Assembly: GCA_030447645.1 (NCBI GenBank)
Contig: JAUJOM010000013.1
Span: 1-64,000 of the forward strand
Source: Longimicrobiaceae bacterium
Lineage (GTDB): Bacteria > Gemmatimonadota > Gemmatimonadetes > Longimicrobiales > Longimicrobiaceae
Direction: 5' to 3'
Length of the DNA: 64,000 nt
The number at the start of each line of letters is the position of its first letter. Within the stretch, counting starts at the first letter, position 1. The position numbers were made by a program, and so were the translations under genes. The notes beneath the pieces were generated by a model. It saw nothing but the letters and a program-made list of their open reading frames with translations, was not told the DNA's origin and searched no databases. Shown here piece by piece: positions 8,430 through 18,051 of this stretch.

Positions 8430-9119
8430 CTATCCCCGGTGTTCCTCGAGCTGTGCGGCGCTGTCGTTGGTTACCGAGCCCTGCGCCATCTCGATGACGC
8501 GGTAGTGCGGATATGCACGGAGAAGGCTCATGTCATGGGTAGCCATCAGCACCGACATTCCCATCGCGTTGATTTCCTGAAAAAGCTCAAAGATCCCGTA
8601 AGTGGCCGCTTCGTCCAGATTGCCGGTCGGCTCATCCGCAAGCAGCACCAGTGGATTGTTGACCAGCGCACGCGCAACCGCGACGCGCTGCCGTTCCCCA
8701 CCCGACAGCTCGTCCGGCAGCGCACGTGCCTTGGGCGCGAGGCCGACATGGGCGAGGAGGCGCCCTACTCTCGGCGAAATCGCCGACCGTTTCGCGCCCG
8801 TGACCTCCAGGGCGAAGGCTACGTTTTCCTCAACGGTCCGGTCGCGGAGCAGGCGAAAGTCCTGGAAGATCACTCCGAGCTTGCGGCGTAGCAGCGGAAT
8901 TTCGCGGGCCTTGATCCGCGTTGACGAGTATCCCGAAACGAGCACTTCGCCGGAGGTCGGGCGTTCGGCCATCTGGATCAGCCGGAGGATCGTCGACTTG
9001 CCCGCTCCGGAGTGCCCGGTAAGGAACGCGAACTCGCCCTTCTCCAGGTGGAGCGACACATCCTTGAGTGCGGGACCCGAACGGGGATATACCTTGGAAA
9101 CGTTGTTGAGCTTGATCAC
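8430..9119 (-). CDS. ftsE: cell division ATP-binding protein FtsE
   Basis: A 229-residue ABC ATPase that pairs with FtsX at the division site. It shows a Walker A GHSGAGKST (35-43), a Q-loop region (VIFQDFRLL), the signature LSGGERQRVAVARAL, Walker B LLADEPTGNLD and the switch histidine in MATHDMS. The start codon is GTG at 9119. The gene is separated by 39 bp from the pdxA stop and by 2 bp from ftsX. Confidence 0.96.
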   Translation of the reverse strand: MIKLNNVSKVYPRSGPALKDVSLHLEKGEFAFLTGHSGAGKSTILRLIQMAERPTSGEVLVSGYSSTRIKAREIPLLRRKLGVIFQDFRLLRDRTVEENVAFALEVTGAKRSAISPRVGRLLAHVGLAPKARALPDELSGGERQRVAVARALVNNPLVLLADEPTGNLDEAATYGIFELFQEINAMGMSVLMATHDMSLLRAYPHYRVIEMAQGSVTNDSAAQLEEHRG

Positions 9120-9158
9120 TGCCGACCGGGGGGCTGAAGCGGGGGGTCTTGAAACAAT

Positions 9159-10109
9159 CTATCCGGAATCGGCGAGTGTGTCAAAGCCAGCCGCCAGCCG
9201 CACGGCGAGACGCATCGCTTCTTTGATGGAGGCCGGGTCCGCAACGCCGCGTCCGGCGATATCCAGAGCCGTTCCGTGGTCAGGAGACGTACGGGGGAAG
9301 GGGAGGCCGAGCGTCACGTTTACACCCCGCCCGAACGCCACCGTCTTGAAGGCAGCCATCCCAACATCGTGGTAGGGCGCGATGACCGCGTCGAATTCGC
9401 GGCGGAGTGCACGGGTGAATACGGTATCCGCCGGGATCGGCCCGGACACGTGCACGCCTGCTGCCTCCAGGGCGCGAATCGCCGGCTCGATGACCCGGGC
9501 TTCCTCATCGCCGAACAATCCGCCGTCGGACGCGTGAGGGTTCACGGCGCAAAGCGCGATGCGCGGCTCCGTGATGCTCCACCAGCCGCGGAGCGCCTGA
9601 TCGGCGAGATGAGTCTGCCGAACCAGCAGCTCCGATGTCAAGGCAGCAGGAACGGAGCGGAGGGGCAGGTGAGTCGTGGCCAGCACGACGCGAAGTGGTG
9701 TGCCGAAGTGGGTCTGGTCCGCCGCCAGCATCATCGCGACGTCCCGGACGCCGGCCAGATCCCGTAGCAGCTCCGTGTGGCCGGGCTGCGCCCACCCCGC
9801 GGCGCTCAGCGCCGCCTTGTCGATGGGGGCCGTAACAATCGCGGCGACTTCCCCGGCGAGCGCCATCCCCGTAGCATGCTCGATTGCCAGCGCAGCAAGG
9901 CGCCCAGCCCGGGCCACGGGCCCGCCTGGTTGCCAGTCTCCCACCACGGCGAGGACTTCTCGAGCCACCTCGGTACCCTCCGGCCCGACCAGGATCCACT
10001 TCGCCAAATCGGCCAGGTCCGAGTCGGCGAGCGCCTTCCGGACGATCTCGGGTCCAATCCCACGCGGGTCGCCGAGCGTTACGGCGACCCGGGGACGGGG
10101 ATGCTTCAG
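9159..10109 (-). CDS. pdxA: 4-hydroxythreonine-4-phosphate dehydrogenase PdxA
   Basis: An NAD-dependent enzyme of the DXP-dependent pyridoxal phosphate pathway that oxidises 4-phosphohydroxy-threonine. The conserved N-terminal TLGDPRGIGPE lies upstream of the first standard start codon (10007), so translation must begin earlier. The only candidate in the correct frame is CTG at 10109, directly overlapping the surA stop (CTC-TGA), which gives 316 residues. The three metal-binding histidines are visible in HTELL, YHDVGM and SPDHGT. A CTG start is rare, so a base error in an ATG is also possible. The cofactor product also serves the PLP enzymes at 24794 and in trpB. Confidence 0.9.
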   Translation of the reverse strand: MKHPRPRVAVTLGDPRGIGPEIVRKALADSDLADLAKWILVGPEGTEVAREVLAVVGDWQPGGPVARAGRLAALAIEHATGMALAGEVAAIVTAPIDKAALSAAGWAQPGHTELLRDLAGVRDVAMMLAADQTHFGTPLRVVLATTHLPLRSVPAALTSELLVRQTHLADQALRGWWSITEPRIALCAVNPHASDGGLFGDEEARVIEPAIRALEAAGVHVSGPIPADTVFTRALRREFDAVIAPYHDVGMAAFKTVAFGRGVNVTLGLPFPRTSPDHGTALDIAGRGVADPASIKEAMRLAVRLAAGFDTLADSG

Positions 10110-11422
10110 AGCTGCACGTCCACGTGAATCGATCTCCGCAGCTCAGCTACCATCTCCGTGATCATCTTCTGCTCCTGAATACGGCCCCGGACCTGCTCGC
10201 GAACGTCGTCCAGCGTATACTCGCCCGCGGCCTGGCGGGCGCTCAGTCGAGCGAGTGCCCAGGCGGAAGTCTCCGGTGTGGGTGCAATCTCGAAGGGACC
10301 CACGATCGCTCCGGGTGAAGCAGTCGCGAAGGCCGTGGTGTACGCGGGCGGGAGCCGGTCCAGCGGGACGCGCTCGCCGCCACGCTGGTCCGCGGGTGTC
10401 CCGTAGCGCTCGGCTAGAGCCGAAACGGAAGCACCCCCTCGTAGCGCGGTGGCAACCGAGTCCGCCCGAGCACGGGCACGGGCTTTGTCCGCTTCCGTAA
10501 TCTCCGGACCGATAAGGATATGCCGCGCCTGCCGTTCACCCGCCCGGATCCGCTCCAGGCGGATGATGTGAAAGCCGAATTCGGTTTCCACGAGGCCGCT
10601 GGTTTCGCCCGGCCGCATCCCGTACACCGCGTTTTCAAAGGGGCGGACCATCTGCCCACGCCGGAACCAGCCGAGTTCACCACCGCGCTCGCCCGAGCCC
10701 TTGTCAGCCGAAAAGCGGCGCGCGAGTACCGCGAAGTCGCCACCGGTCCCGAGCTGTCGCAGAACGTCCTCCGCCGTCTTGCGAGCGGCGGCACGTGCAT
10801 CCGCCGACGTTTCGGGCCGGACGATCACCTGCTCAAAAGACACGGTTGCGGGACGCTCTCCGAGCGAGGCACGCTGCGCCTGAAAAAAGCTGGCGATTTC
10901 CGCCTCGGTCACGGCTGGCCGGGCCGCCCCAGCCAGCCGCTGCTGAAACAAGCGCTGTGTAAGCGCCGCATCCCGGGCCTGCTGCGTAAGCGTGGCGCGG
11001 TACTCCTCCAGCGTCAGTCCTGACTCGGCGAGAGCCGCGGTGAGTGCGGTTTCGCTCCCGAAGCGCCGACGCACCTCCCCGATCTGCTGCTCGACCTGCG
11101 CCGCGACTTCGGAGTTTTCAACGACGATGCCTTCCCGGCGGGCAGCCTGGATCAGCACCAGATCACGGATGCGGTCCTCCACGATGTCGCGAGCGAATGC
11201 GTCGCGCCCGGCGGGGTCCTGCGGGACGGGCTGTCCGGCCGCTTGAAGGCGCTGAATCTCGGACTGTACCTCCGAAAGCAGCAGCACCGTGTCTCCAACC
11301 ACGGCGACGACGCGGTCGACCAGCTCTTCTCCGGCACGGGGCGCGGAGGGGCGCTGCGCCCAGGTCGGCGACGCCAGCAGGAGCCCACAACAGGCAGCAA
11401 TTAAAGGACGCATAAAAAGCAT
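10106..11422 (-). CDS. surA: SurA-like periplasmic peptidyl-prolyl isomerase
   Basis: A 438-residue periplasmic chaperone for outer-membrane proteins. A signal peptide ends at about residue 22 (SPTWAQ). The N-terminal helical SurA_N region (about 35-185) contains the DIVEDRIRDLVLIQAA segment. A parvulin domain follows (about 195-295, with SADKGSGERGGELGWF and the EFGFHIIRL strand) and then a second, less conserved parvulin-like repeat (about 297-400, from ARHILIGPE). An in-frame ATG three codons downstream (11413) is an alternative start. It is followed by pdxA, the same neighbour as in proteobacterial surA-pdxA operons. Confidence 0.9.
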   Translation of the reverse strand: MLFMRPLIAACCGLLLASPTWAQRPSAPRAGEELVDRVVAVVGDTVLLLSEVQSEIQRLQAAGQPVPQDPAGRDAFARDIVEDRIRDLVLIQAARREGIVVENSEVAAQVEQQIGEVRRRFGSETALTAALAESGLTLEEYRATLTQQARDAALTQRLFQQRLAGAARPAVTEAEIASFFQAQRASLGERPATVSFEQVIVRPETSADARAAARKTAEDVLRQLGTGGDFAVLARRFSADKGSGERGGELGWFRRGQMVRPFENAVYGMRPGETSGLVETEFGFHIIRLERIRAGERQARHILIGPEITEADKARARARADSVATALRGGASVSALAERYGTPADQRGGERVPLDRLPPAYTTAFATASPGAIVGPFEIAPTPETSAWALARLSARQAAGEYTLDDVREQVRGRIQEQKMITEMVAELRRSIHVDVQL

Positions 11423-11442
11423 GGAAAAAAGATATCAACGAA

Positions 11443-11472
11443 GGCACCCGGAGACGGCCGCCTCCGGGTGCC
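11443..11472 (-). terminator. hairpin between the two parvulin genes
   Basis: GGCACCCGGAG at 11443-11453 pairs perfectly with CTCCGGGTGCC at 11462-11472 around an 8-nt loop. On the minus strand it follows the PrsA-like stop by 38 nt and lies 20 nt before surA, with a T6 run 12 nt further on. It could partly terminate or protect the upstream transcript. On the plus strand a short TTTTA also follows, but no plus-strand gene ends here. Confidence 0.5.
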
Positions 11473-11510
11473 CTGTTTTATATGCGGTTGCGGGCGTGGG
11501 GTTCCCGCAC

Positions 11511-12970
11511 CTAGGGCTGTGGCGGTGCGGGCGGGGGTATCTGCTGCTGCGGCATCTGCTGTGGGGCCTGCCCGCCGCCCATCGGCGGCGCGGGCTGTCC
11601 TGCACGCAGCTCCGCCAGCTTGCTCACTACGCGCGGAATTGCGGCGGTGTTAACCTCCGGCTTGTAGGATTCCCGCAGTGCGGTGCTGAGAGGTCCAAGC
11701 GGCGGGACCTGGCGAGTTCCGGCTACGGCTCCGCTGACGATACCCTTCACCTTGGACTCCACCGCCGTTTTCCGGGCTTCACCCTTTGGGGCACGTGTCC
11801 CAGCCAGACCCGTGTTGGTGAGCAGCCCACGAATTCCTTCCCTCGTGGCCCCGCGCATCGCCTCGGTTTCAGCCGGGGAGACGACAACGCCGCGCGCGCT
11901 AGCTTCGCGCAGGAGCAGCTCGCGCTGTGCCATCTGCTTGACCATCGTCTCCAGCTGTTCGTCCTGCGCTTGCGGGATCCCCGCGTGAAGATCCGGCTGT
12001 TGCCGGACCAGGTCAGCCACTTCCCCGGCCGTCAGGTCGCCGCCGCGGTATGAAGCGAGCGTTCGCTCGCCTGCACGGCCGCGCAGCCGCGCGTCCGGCT
12101 TTGCCGCGATCTCCCGGACCGCTGCCGCCGCCCCAGGCCGAATTGCGAGATTCGCGGTGGTGGCGACGGAGTCCACGAACGCCTGCTCTGCGTTCTGCCC
12201 CGCACGTTGCACCAGGTACTGGCGGAACTCTTCCCGCTGGGCGCCGAGCTCCGGCTGGCGCCGCTCCTCCACCCGAATCACGTGGTACCCGAAGGGCGAC
12301 TCCACAACCGGTGTCACCTGGCCCGGCTGCGCCGCGAACGCGGCATCCTCAAGGGCTGGACCATCCGCCCACGCCCAAAGAACCCGAGATCGCCCCCCTG
12401 CGCCGCGCTGCCCGGATCGGCCGAGTAGCGGCGCGCGAGCGCGGCGAAGTCAGCACCGCCCGCTACCTGGCCACGGAGCTGTTCGGCGAGCCGGCGGACG
12501 CTGTCGCGCTGCGCCGGTGTAGCTTCTGGCGGAATGCGCAGGAGGATGTGCCGCGCGCGGATCTCACCCCCGGGGCCCTCCGTCGCCCAGCGCTGGCGCA
12601 GCTCTTCCTCCGTAATGGTGGTATCGGGGCGGAGGACCCGGTCGGCGAGCTGGCGCAGGATCATCGCCTCCCGCTGCGGCTGCAGTATCCGATCGAGATT
12701 GACCATGCGGAGCGTTGAGTCCTCGGCCGCCGCAGTGGCCAGCAAGGTATAGTCTACCCACAGGTCGGCGAGCGCCTGCACGACCTGAGGTTCGGCCGGG
12801 ATCTGCGGATTGCCGGCAAGGATGCGGGCCGCCTCGTCGATCCGCAACTCGTGCCCGGCAGCCCGGGCCAGAACGTCGGTGTGAGCGGTCATCGCCTGAC
12901 CGAACCGGTTGCAACCACTCATCATGAGCGGCGCGAAAACAAGGACCAGAGCCCTACGGGGCAAGTTCAT
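11511..12970 (-). CDS. PrsA/SurA-like parvulin lipoprotein, one apparent 1-bp deletion
   Basis: A predicted outer-membrane or periplasmic folding lipoprotein of about 486 residues. The signal peptide ends in a lipobox MMSGC (Cys near residue 20). A helical N-terminal domain is followed by a parvulin domain (RARHILLRIPPEATPAQRD, SADPGSAAQGGDLGFFGRG). The frame breaks near 12351: VQP is followed by TT-GAG, and adding one base restores VQPFEDAAFAAQPGQVTPVVE and the GYHVIRVEE strand. The C-terminal tail is long, helical and ends in a Pro/Gln-rich stretch. The ATG at 12970 begins the lipoprotein signal. It lies between mfd and surA on the same strand. Confidence 0.85.
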
Positions 12971-13001
12971 GCCGTTCTCCAGGCAGTACGTGAAAAAAAA
13001 A

Positions 13002-16000
13002 TCAAGCCGCGCGGGCAGGGTCCTGCGCCAGCTCGCCCAGCGCTCCAAGCAGCGCCGGGAGGATCGGCTCCGTTCCACGCCGCACGAGAGCGAGCGAGAG
13101 CGGAATCGCCCGCCGAACCTCAACCTCCAATTGCCGGCCGGCAAGGGCGCGCTGCAGCGGCAGCATTGGCGGGATCGCGCCGGCTCGGAAATTCAAGCGC
13201 ACGTCCCACGGGCGCGCCAGAATCCGCTCTATACCCAGATCCCGGCCGACCAACCGGAGGGTAGCCGACGTCAGCAGCGTTTCGGTTTCCTGCGGCAGTG
13301 GTCCGAATCGGTCGCGCATCTCGCGCCGGAGCAGGTCGAGCTCCGCGGGCGTTTCCGCTCGCGCCAGCCGTCGGTAGAAATGGAGCTTTTGCGCTTCATC
13401 GGGCACATAGCTATCCGGAATTAGGGCCGCGAAATCGACCGACACTTCGGTGAGCGGAGGCTCCGCCGGTTTTTCCCCGCCGCGCATCTGCCGGATCGTT
13501 TCCTCGACCATGCGCATGTAGGTGTCAAAACCCACCGCGTGCACGAAGCCGGACTGGGCCGAGCCAAGGATGTTACCCGCACCACGCAGCTCAAGATCCT
13601 TCAGCGCGATGTGGTACCCACTTCCCAGCTCGGTGTAGTGCTCCAGCACTCTCAGCCGCTTTTCGGCGTCCTCGGGGATGTCGTCGGGCACGACCAGGTA
13701 GCAGTAGGCGCGGTGATGCGAGCGCCCGACCCGGCCCCGAATCTGGTAAAGCTGGGCAAGGCCGAAGTGGTCCGCCCGGTTCACGATCAGCGTGTTGGCG
13801 GAGGGTACATCCAGTCCCGACTCGATGATCGCGGTGGCGACCAGCACGTTCAGCTCACCCTGGATGAAGCGGGTCATCACCGCCTCCAGCTCCGACTCCT
13901 TCATCTGTCCGTGTGCTACACCGACACGTGCGTCCGGGACCAGCTCCCGAGCCCGCTTCGCCACCGTGTCAATGCTTTCGACGCGGTTGTGGACGAAGAA
14001 TACCTGTCCCCCCCGGTCCAGCTCACGGCGGATGGCGTCTTCCAGAACCGCGTCGCTCCAGGGGAGCACGTGGGTGATGATCGGCTGGCGGTCGCGGGGA
14101 GGCGTCTGGATCAGCGTCATGTCGCGCAGGCCGAGTAGCGCGAACTGCAGGGTCCGCGGGATCGGTGTAGCGGTCAGCGTCAGCACGTCTACCGTCTTAC
14201 GAAGCTGCTTCAAGCGCTCCTTGTGCTTGACGCCGAAGCGCTGCTCCTCATCCACCACGATCAGGCCGAGCTCGCGAAAGTGCACATCGCCGGAAAGCAG
14301 CCGGTGAGTGCCAACCAACACGTCGATCTCGCCCGAGGCGACACTCCGCAGCACTTCAGCCTGCTCCTTGGCCGTGCGGAAGCGCGAAAGTGCCGCGGTG
14401 CGCACGGGGAAGTCGGCCAGCCGGGCGCTGAAGGTGTGGAGGTGCTGCTCTGCAAGAATGGTGGTGGGGACCAGGACCGCAACCTGCTTGCCGTCCTGAA
14501 CCGCCTTGAAGGCAGCGCGGATGGCGATCTCCGTCTTGCCGTAGCCGACGTCACCGCAGATCAGGCGGTCCATGGGGCGGGCCCGCTCCATGTCACGCTT
14601 CACGTCGTCGGTGGCCCGGCGCTGGTCCGGTGTGTCCTCGAACAGGAACGCCGACTCCATCTCCCGCTGCCAGCGGCTGTCGGCGGGAAAGGCGTGTCCG
14701 GGTTCGGCTTCACGAGCCGCGTACAGCTCCAGCAGCTCCGCGGTCATCTCGTGAATCGCCTTTTGCGTCCGCTGCCGGGTTCGCGCCCAATCCCTGCCGC
14801 CGATGCGATGCACCTTGGGAGGCGGCGCATCCTCATCCGCGTCGCTCACCCACCGCTCGATGAGATCGACCCGGTGCACCGGAACGCGGAGCGTTTCGCC
14901 GCCCGCGTACTCGATGACCAATGTTTCGTACTCTTCGTCGCCCAGCCGGACGCGCTCCAACCCGCGGAAGCGCCCGATGCCGTGGTCCATGTGGACCACA
15001 TACTCGCCCGGCTTGAGCGCCGCGATCGACTCCAGCGCGGCAGCCCCCCGGAAGCGCCGGCCCCGGCGCACGCGTCTGCTGCGGCGAAAGATCTCGTGGT
15101 CGGTAAGGACGCGCAGCGGTGGCGAGGCGTCCGGGACCACGAAGCCGCCGCCGAGTGAACCGAGGGCGAGGGTGGCTCCGGCGCCAACACCCAGCTCATC
15201 CAGCAATTCCTGGAGCCGGTCAAGCTGGCCCTGGTTGTCGCACAGGATCAGCGTGTGCTCACCGGAGGCATTCCCCTCCCGCAGCACCTCAGCGAGGCGG
15301 GGCATCCGCCGGTCGATGCCTGGCGGAGGCTGGACCCGGAAAGCGATGCCGGTCGGAGCCGAGTCCAGCCGGATCTGGGGGAACGCCGCGATTCGCCGCG
15401 CGCACTCCTCGGCCGGAAGAAAGAGCCGCTCGGGCGCCTCGCGATGGCCGCCGCGCGCCCGCTCGGCGTCGTGCAGACGGCACACGTCCGCCCAGGTGCG
15501 CTCCCACTCAGCCGAAAGGTCGGCGAGATGCAGCAGGACGCCGAACGGCGGCAGGTAATCGAGTAGGGAGCAGCGCGCGTCGTTCGCTGCGCTCTTGCCG
15601 GACGCCGAGCCCACAGCGTCCGCGCGCAGGTCGACGGGGAGGAGCTGCAGCGACTCCGCTGGGCGAAGCGAAAGCTGCGAGAGCAGATCAAAGAACCGGA
15701 TGGATTCGACGGTGTCGCCCCAAAACTCGACGCGTGCCGGCTCCGGCGTGCCGAAGCCGAACACGTCCAGGATTCCACCCCGGAGCGCGAACTGACCCAC
15801 CGCCTCCACGGTGCCCACGCGCTCAAAGCCCATCGCCCCGAGCCGCTCCGCCAGCTCGGTGAGGCGGATCTCGTCGCCCGTCGCCAGATCCAGGCGAAGA
15901 CTGGTGATGCCGTCCACGGCGGGTGCGAGCTCCTGCAGGGCACGCGGCGTGGTGACCAGCAGGGAGGCGCGGCCGGCGAGGAGCGCTTCCAGCGCCTCGA

Positions 16001-16319
16001 CCCGCGCACCGCCGATCTCCAGGTGCGGCTCGCCCTCTTCGTACGGCAGCGACTCGCGCTGGGGGTAAAGCTGGGCGGCGCCCTCCCCGAGCAGCGCTTC
16101 CAGATCGGCTAGCGTTTGCTCGGCGGCATCCGGAGTGGGCGCAACCAGGGTCCAGATTCGTTCGGGGCGGGCGCGGTGCAGCGCGGCTACCAGCACAGCC
16201 GGCGCGGAACCGGCGAGGCCGGACACGGCGAGCGTAGCCCCGGGCGCGGGGAGCGCGTCGACCATTTCCCGGAAAGTCGGGAGCGAGCGAAAAGCCTGGA
16301 GGAGCAACGGGTGCGGCAC
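13002..16319 (-). CDS. mfd: transcription-repair coupling factor Mfd
   Basis: An ATP-dependent translocase that removes stalled RNA polymerase and recruits UvrA to lesions. It has about 1105 residues with the expected order: UvrB-like N-terminal domains (about 1-340), an RNAP-interacting domain around residues 470-540 (GEYVVHMDHGIGRFRGLERV), helicase motif I (GDVGYGKTEIAIRAA), motif II (VVDEEQRFGVKHKERLK), motif III (TATPIPRTL), motif VI (QIRGRVGRS) and a C-terminal TRCF domain. I prefer GTG at 16319 because the TTG at 16328 overlaps a predicted -10 box; the difference is three residues. Mfd heads the minus-strand run. Confidence 0.96.
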   Translation of the reverse strand: MPHPLLLQAFRSLPTFREMVDALPAPGATLAVSGLAGSAPAVLVAALHRARPERIWTLVAPTPDAAEQTLADLEALLGEGAAQLYPQRESLPYEEGEPHLEIGGARVEALEALLAGRASLLVTTPRALQELAPAVDGITSLRLDLATGDEIRLTELAERLGAMGFERVGTVEAVGQFALRGGILDVFGFGTPEPARVEFWGDTVESIRFFDLLSQLSLRPAESLQLLPVDLRADAVGSASGKSAANDARCSLLDYLPPFGVLLHLADLSAEWERTWADVCRLHDAERARGGHREAPERLFLPAEECARRIAAFPQIRLDSAPTGIAFRVQPPPGIDRRMPRLAEVLREGNASGEHTLILCDNQGQLDRLQELLDELGVGAGATLALGSLGGGFVVPDASPPLRVLTDHEIFRRSRRVRRGRRFRGAAALESIAALKPGEYVVHMDHGIGRFRGLERVRLGDEEYETLVIEYAGGETLRVPVHRVDLIERWVSDADEDAPPPKVHRIGGRDWARTRQRTQKAIHEMTAELLELYAAREAEPGHAFPADSRWQREMESAFLFEDTPDQRRATDDVKRDMERARPMDRLICGDVGYGKTEIAIRAAFKAVQDGKQVAVLVPTTILAEQHLHTFSARLADFPVRTAALSRFRTAKEQAEVLRSVASGEIDVLVGTHRLLSGDVHFRELGLIVVDEEQRFGVKHKERLKQLRKTVDVLTLTATPIPRTLQFALLGLRDMTLIQTPPRDRQPIITHVLPWSDAVLEDAIRRELDRGGQVFFVHNRVESIDTVAKRARELVPDARVGVAHGQMKESELEAVMTRFIQGELNVLVATAIIESGLDVPSANTLIVNRADHFGLAQLYQIRGRVGRSHHRAYCYLVVPDDIPEDAEKRLRVLEHYTELGSGYHIALKDLELRGAGNILGSAQSGFVHAVGFDTYMRMVEETIRQMRGGEKPAEPPLTEVSVDFAALIPDSYVPDEAQKLHFYRRLARAETPAELDLLRREMRDRFGPLPQETETLLTSATLRLVGRDLGIERILARPWDVRLNFRAGAIPPMLPLQRALAGRQLEVEVRRAIPLSLALVRRGTEPILPALLGALGELAQDPARAA

Positions 16320-16326
16320 GGCGGAC

Positions 16327-16356
16327 AAGCTAAGCGGCAGCGCGCGCCGCCGTCAA
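16327..16356 (-). promoter_or_regulatory. predicted mfd promoter, leaderless type
   Basis: On the minus strand TTGACG (16351-16356) is followed after 18 bp by TAGCTT (16327-16332). The GTG of mfd comes 7 nt after the -10 box, about where transcription should start. The TAGCTTGTC string is shared with the truA promoter. Confidence 0.5.
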
Positions 16357-16420
16357 CTACGGCGGGCCCCGCATTTGCTACGTAGAACCAGGGTTACACC
16401 CTTTTCCCCTGGAGCATTTC

Positions 16421-17986
16421 ATGATGCAGCGAAGCATCTTTACCACCACGCTCGCCTGTCTGGCGCTTGGGGCGTGCGCGCCGGCGGCTACCGTGGGCAC
16501 GCCCCCACCTGCGGCTGCCGTGGCTGCCTTGCCACGCGGCCCTGGAACGATCACCGCCGCCGACATGTACGCCCGGATCGCCTTTCTTTCCTCGGACGCG
16601 CTACGCGGCCGCGACACGCCGAGCCAGGGGCTGGATGCCGCCGCAGCGTACCTGGTAGGCGAGTACCGGCGGCTAGGGCTCGAGCCGGCCGGGGAAAACG
16701 CCACTTTTTACCAGCGGTATCCCTTCGGTATGCGTCGGTTGAACGCCGCCCGGACCGGACTGCGCATTCGCGGGGGACATGGCCAACAAGCGCTGCGCTA
16801 CGGACAGGATTTTTTTGTCGCGGGCGGCACAACCGGAGACGTGGAGGGCGGACTGGTTTTCGCCGGCCGCGAGATCGGCGGGGGAGGGACTCCGGCGGGA
16901 ATCTACCGGGACCGCATTGTGCTGACTGCGCTGCCGGGCGAGTTCACCCGCGACTTCCGGCTCCTGCGCAGCCAGCAGGCGGCGGCCGCCGAGCGGGAGG
17001 GTGCCCGGGCGATCATCCATGTGCTGGACCGGAGCTGGACGCGTGAACGCATCGCCGAGTTTGCTGGACGCGGAACCCAGCCGGCACGTGCCGTGGGCGA
17101 GCGCCCGGGATATCCGCAGTTCCTCCTTTCCTATGCCGCGGCGGAGCGGCTTTTCACCGCCGGCGGGCTCCGACTCAGCGAGTTGTACGGCCGCGCCGGT
17201 TCAGGCCGCGTTGACCCGGTGAGCATCCCCGGCCTGGCCGCGACGGCCGGAGCACCCCAGGAAGCGCTCGACCAGGCCACCGCTCCCAATGTGGTGGCGG
17301 TGCTCCGCGGCAGGGACCCCGTTCTGCGCAACGAATACGTGGTGCTTTCAGCGCACATGGACCATGTCGGTGTGGGCGCGCCGGTCAGTGGCGATTCCAT
17401 CTACAATGGCGCCGACGACGATGCCTCGGGAACCGCCGCGCTCGTCGAAATCGCTGAAGCGATGGCGTCGCTCCCGGTGCGGCCCCGCAGATCAGTGATC
17501 TTTTTGAATGTGAGTGGGGAGGAAAAAGGGCTGCTCGGATCCCGCTGGTACTCGAATCACCCCACGGTGCCGCTGCAGCAGATCGTGGCCAATGTGAACA
17601 TCGACATGATAGGCCGGAACTCTCCGGATACGGTGGTGGTGATCGGCAAAGACTACTCGACGCTGGGCGGGGTGGTGAACGCGGTGGGTAAGCGCCACCC
17701 CGAGCTACGCCTCACGGCCGCCGACGACATCTGGCCGGAGGAACGCTTCTTCTTTCGCTCCGACCACTTCAACTTCGCCCGCAAGGAGATCCCGGCGATC
17801 TTCTTCTTCACCGGCGTGCACGAGGATTACCACCGCCCGTCCGACACCGTGGACAAGATCGACAGCGACAAGGCGATGCGGGTGACGCGCCTGATCTACC
17901 ACACGGTGATGGAGATCGCCAATGCGGACGGCCGCCCCACCTGGGATCCCAGGGGGCTGGAGGAGGTGCGCCGCCTGACCCGCTGA
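16421..17986 (+). CDS. M28-family metallopeptidase lipoprotein
   Basis: A 521-residue predicted lipoprotein (lipobox LALGAC, Cys at residue 19) with an M28 aminopeptidase-like catalytic domain in its C-terminal half. The two-zinc ligands are visible: His in LSAHMDHVG, bridging Asp in [10 protein letters not shown], catalytic Glu and ligand Glu in [10 protein letters not shown], Asp in NIDMIGR and His in EDYHRPSD. An inserted PA-like domain probably covers about residues 130-300. The ATG at 16421 has a GGAG site 8 nt upstream. The enzyme is expected at the cell envelope, hydrolysing peptides. It is divergent from mfd. Confidence 0.9.
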   Translation: MMQRSIFTTTLACLALGACAPAATVGTPPPAAAVAALPRGPGTITAADMYARIAFLSSDALRGRDTPSQGLDAAAAYLVGEYRRLGLEPAGENATFYQRYPFGMRRLNAARTGLRIRGGHGQQALRYGQDFFVAGGTTGDVEGGLVFAGREIGGGGTPAGIYRDRIVLTALPGEFTRDFRLLRSQQAAAAEREGARAIIHVLDRSWTRERIAEFAGRGTQPARAVGERPGYPQFLLSYAAAERLFTAGGLRLSELYGRAGSGRVDPVSIPGLAATAGAPQEALDQATAPNVVAVLRGRDPVLRNEYVVLSAHMDHVGVGAPVSGDSIYNGADDDASGTAALVEIAEAMASLPVRPRRSVIFLNVSGEEKGLLGSRWYSNHPTVPLQQIVANVNIDMIGRNSPDTVVVIGKDYSTLGGVVNAVGKRHPELRLTAADDIWPEERFFFRSDHFNFARKEIPAIFFFTGVHEDYHRPSDTVDKIDSDKAMRVTRLIYHTVMEIANADGRPTWDPRGLEEVRRLTR

Positions 17987-18051
17987 GCCGGTTCAGAAGG
18001 GGACGCCCCGGCACTTCCTGCGCGTCCGGCGTAGCGCTATGTTTCCGGCCC

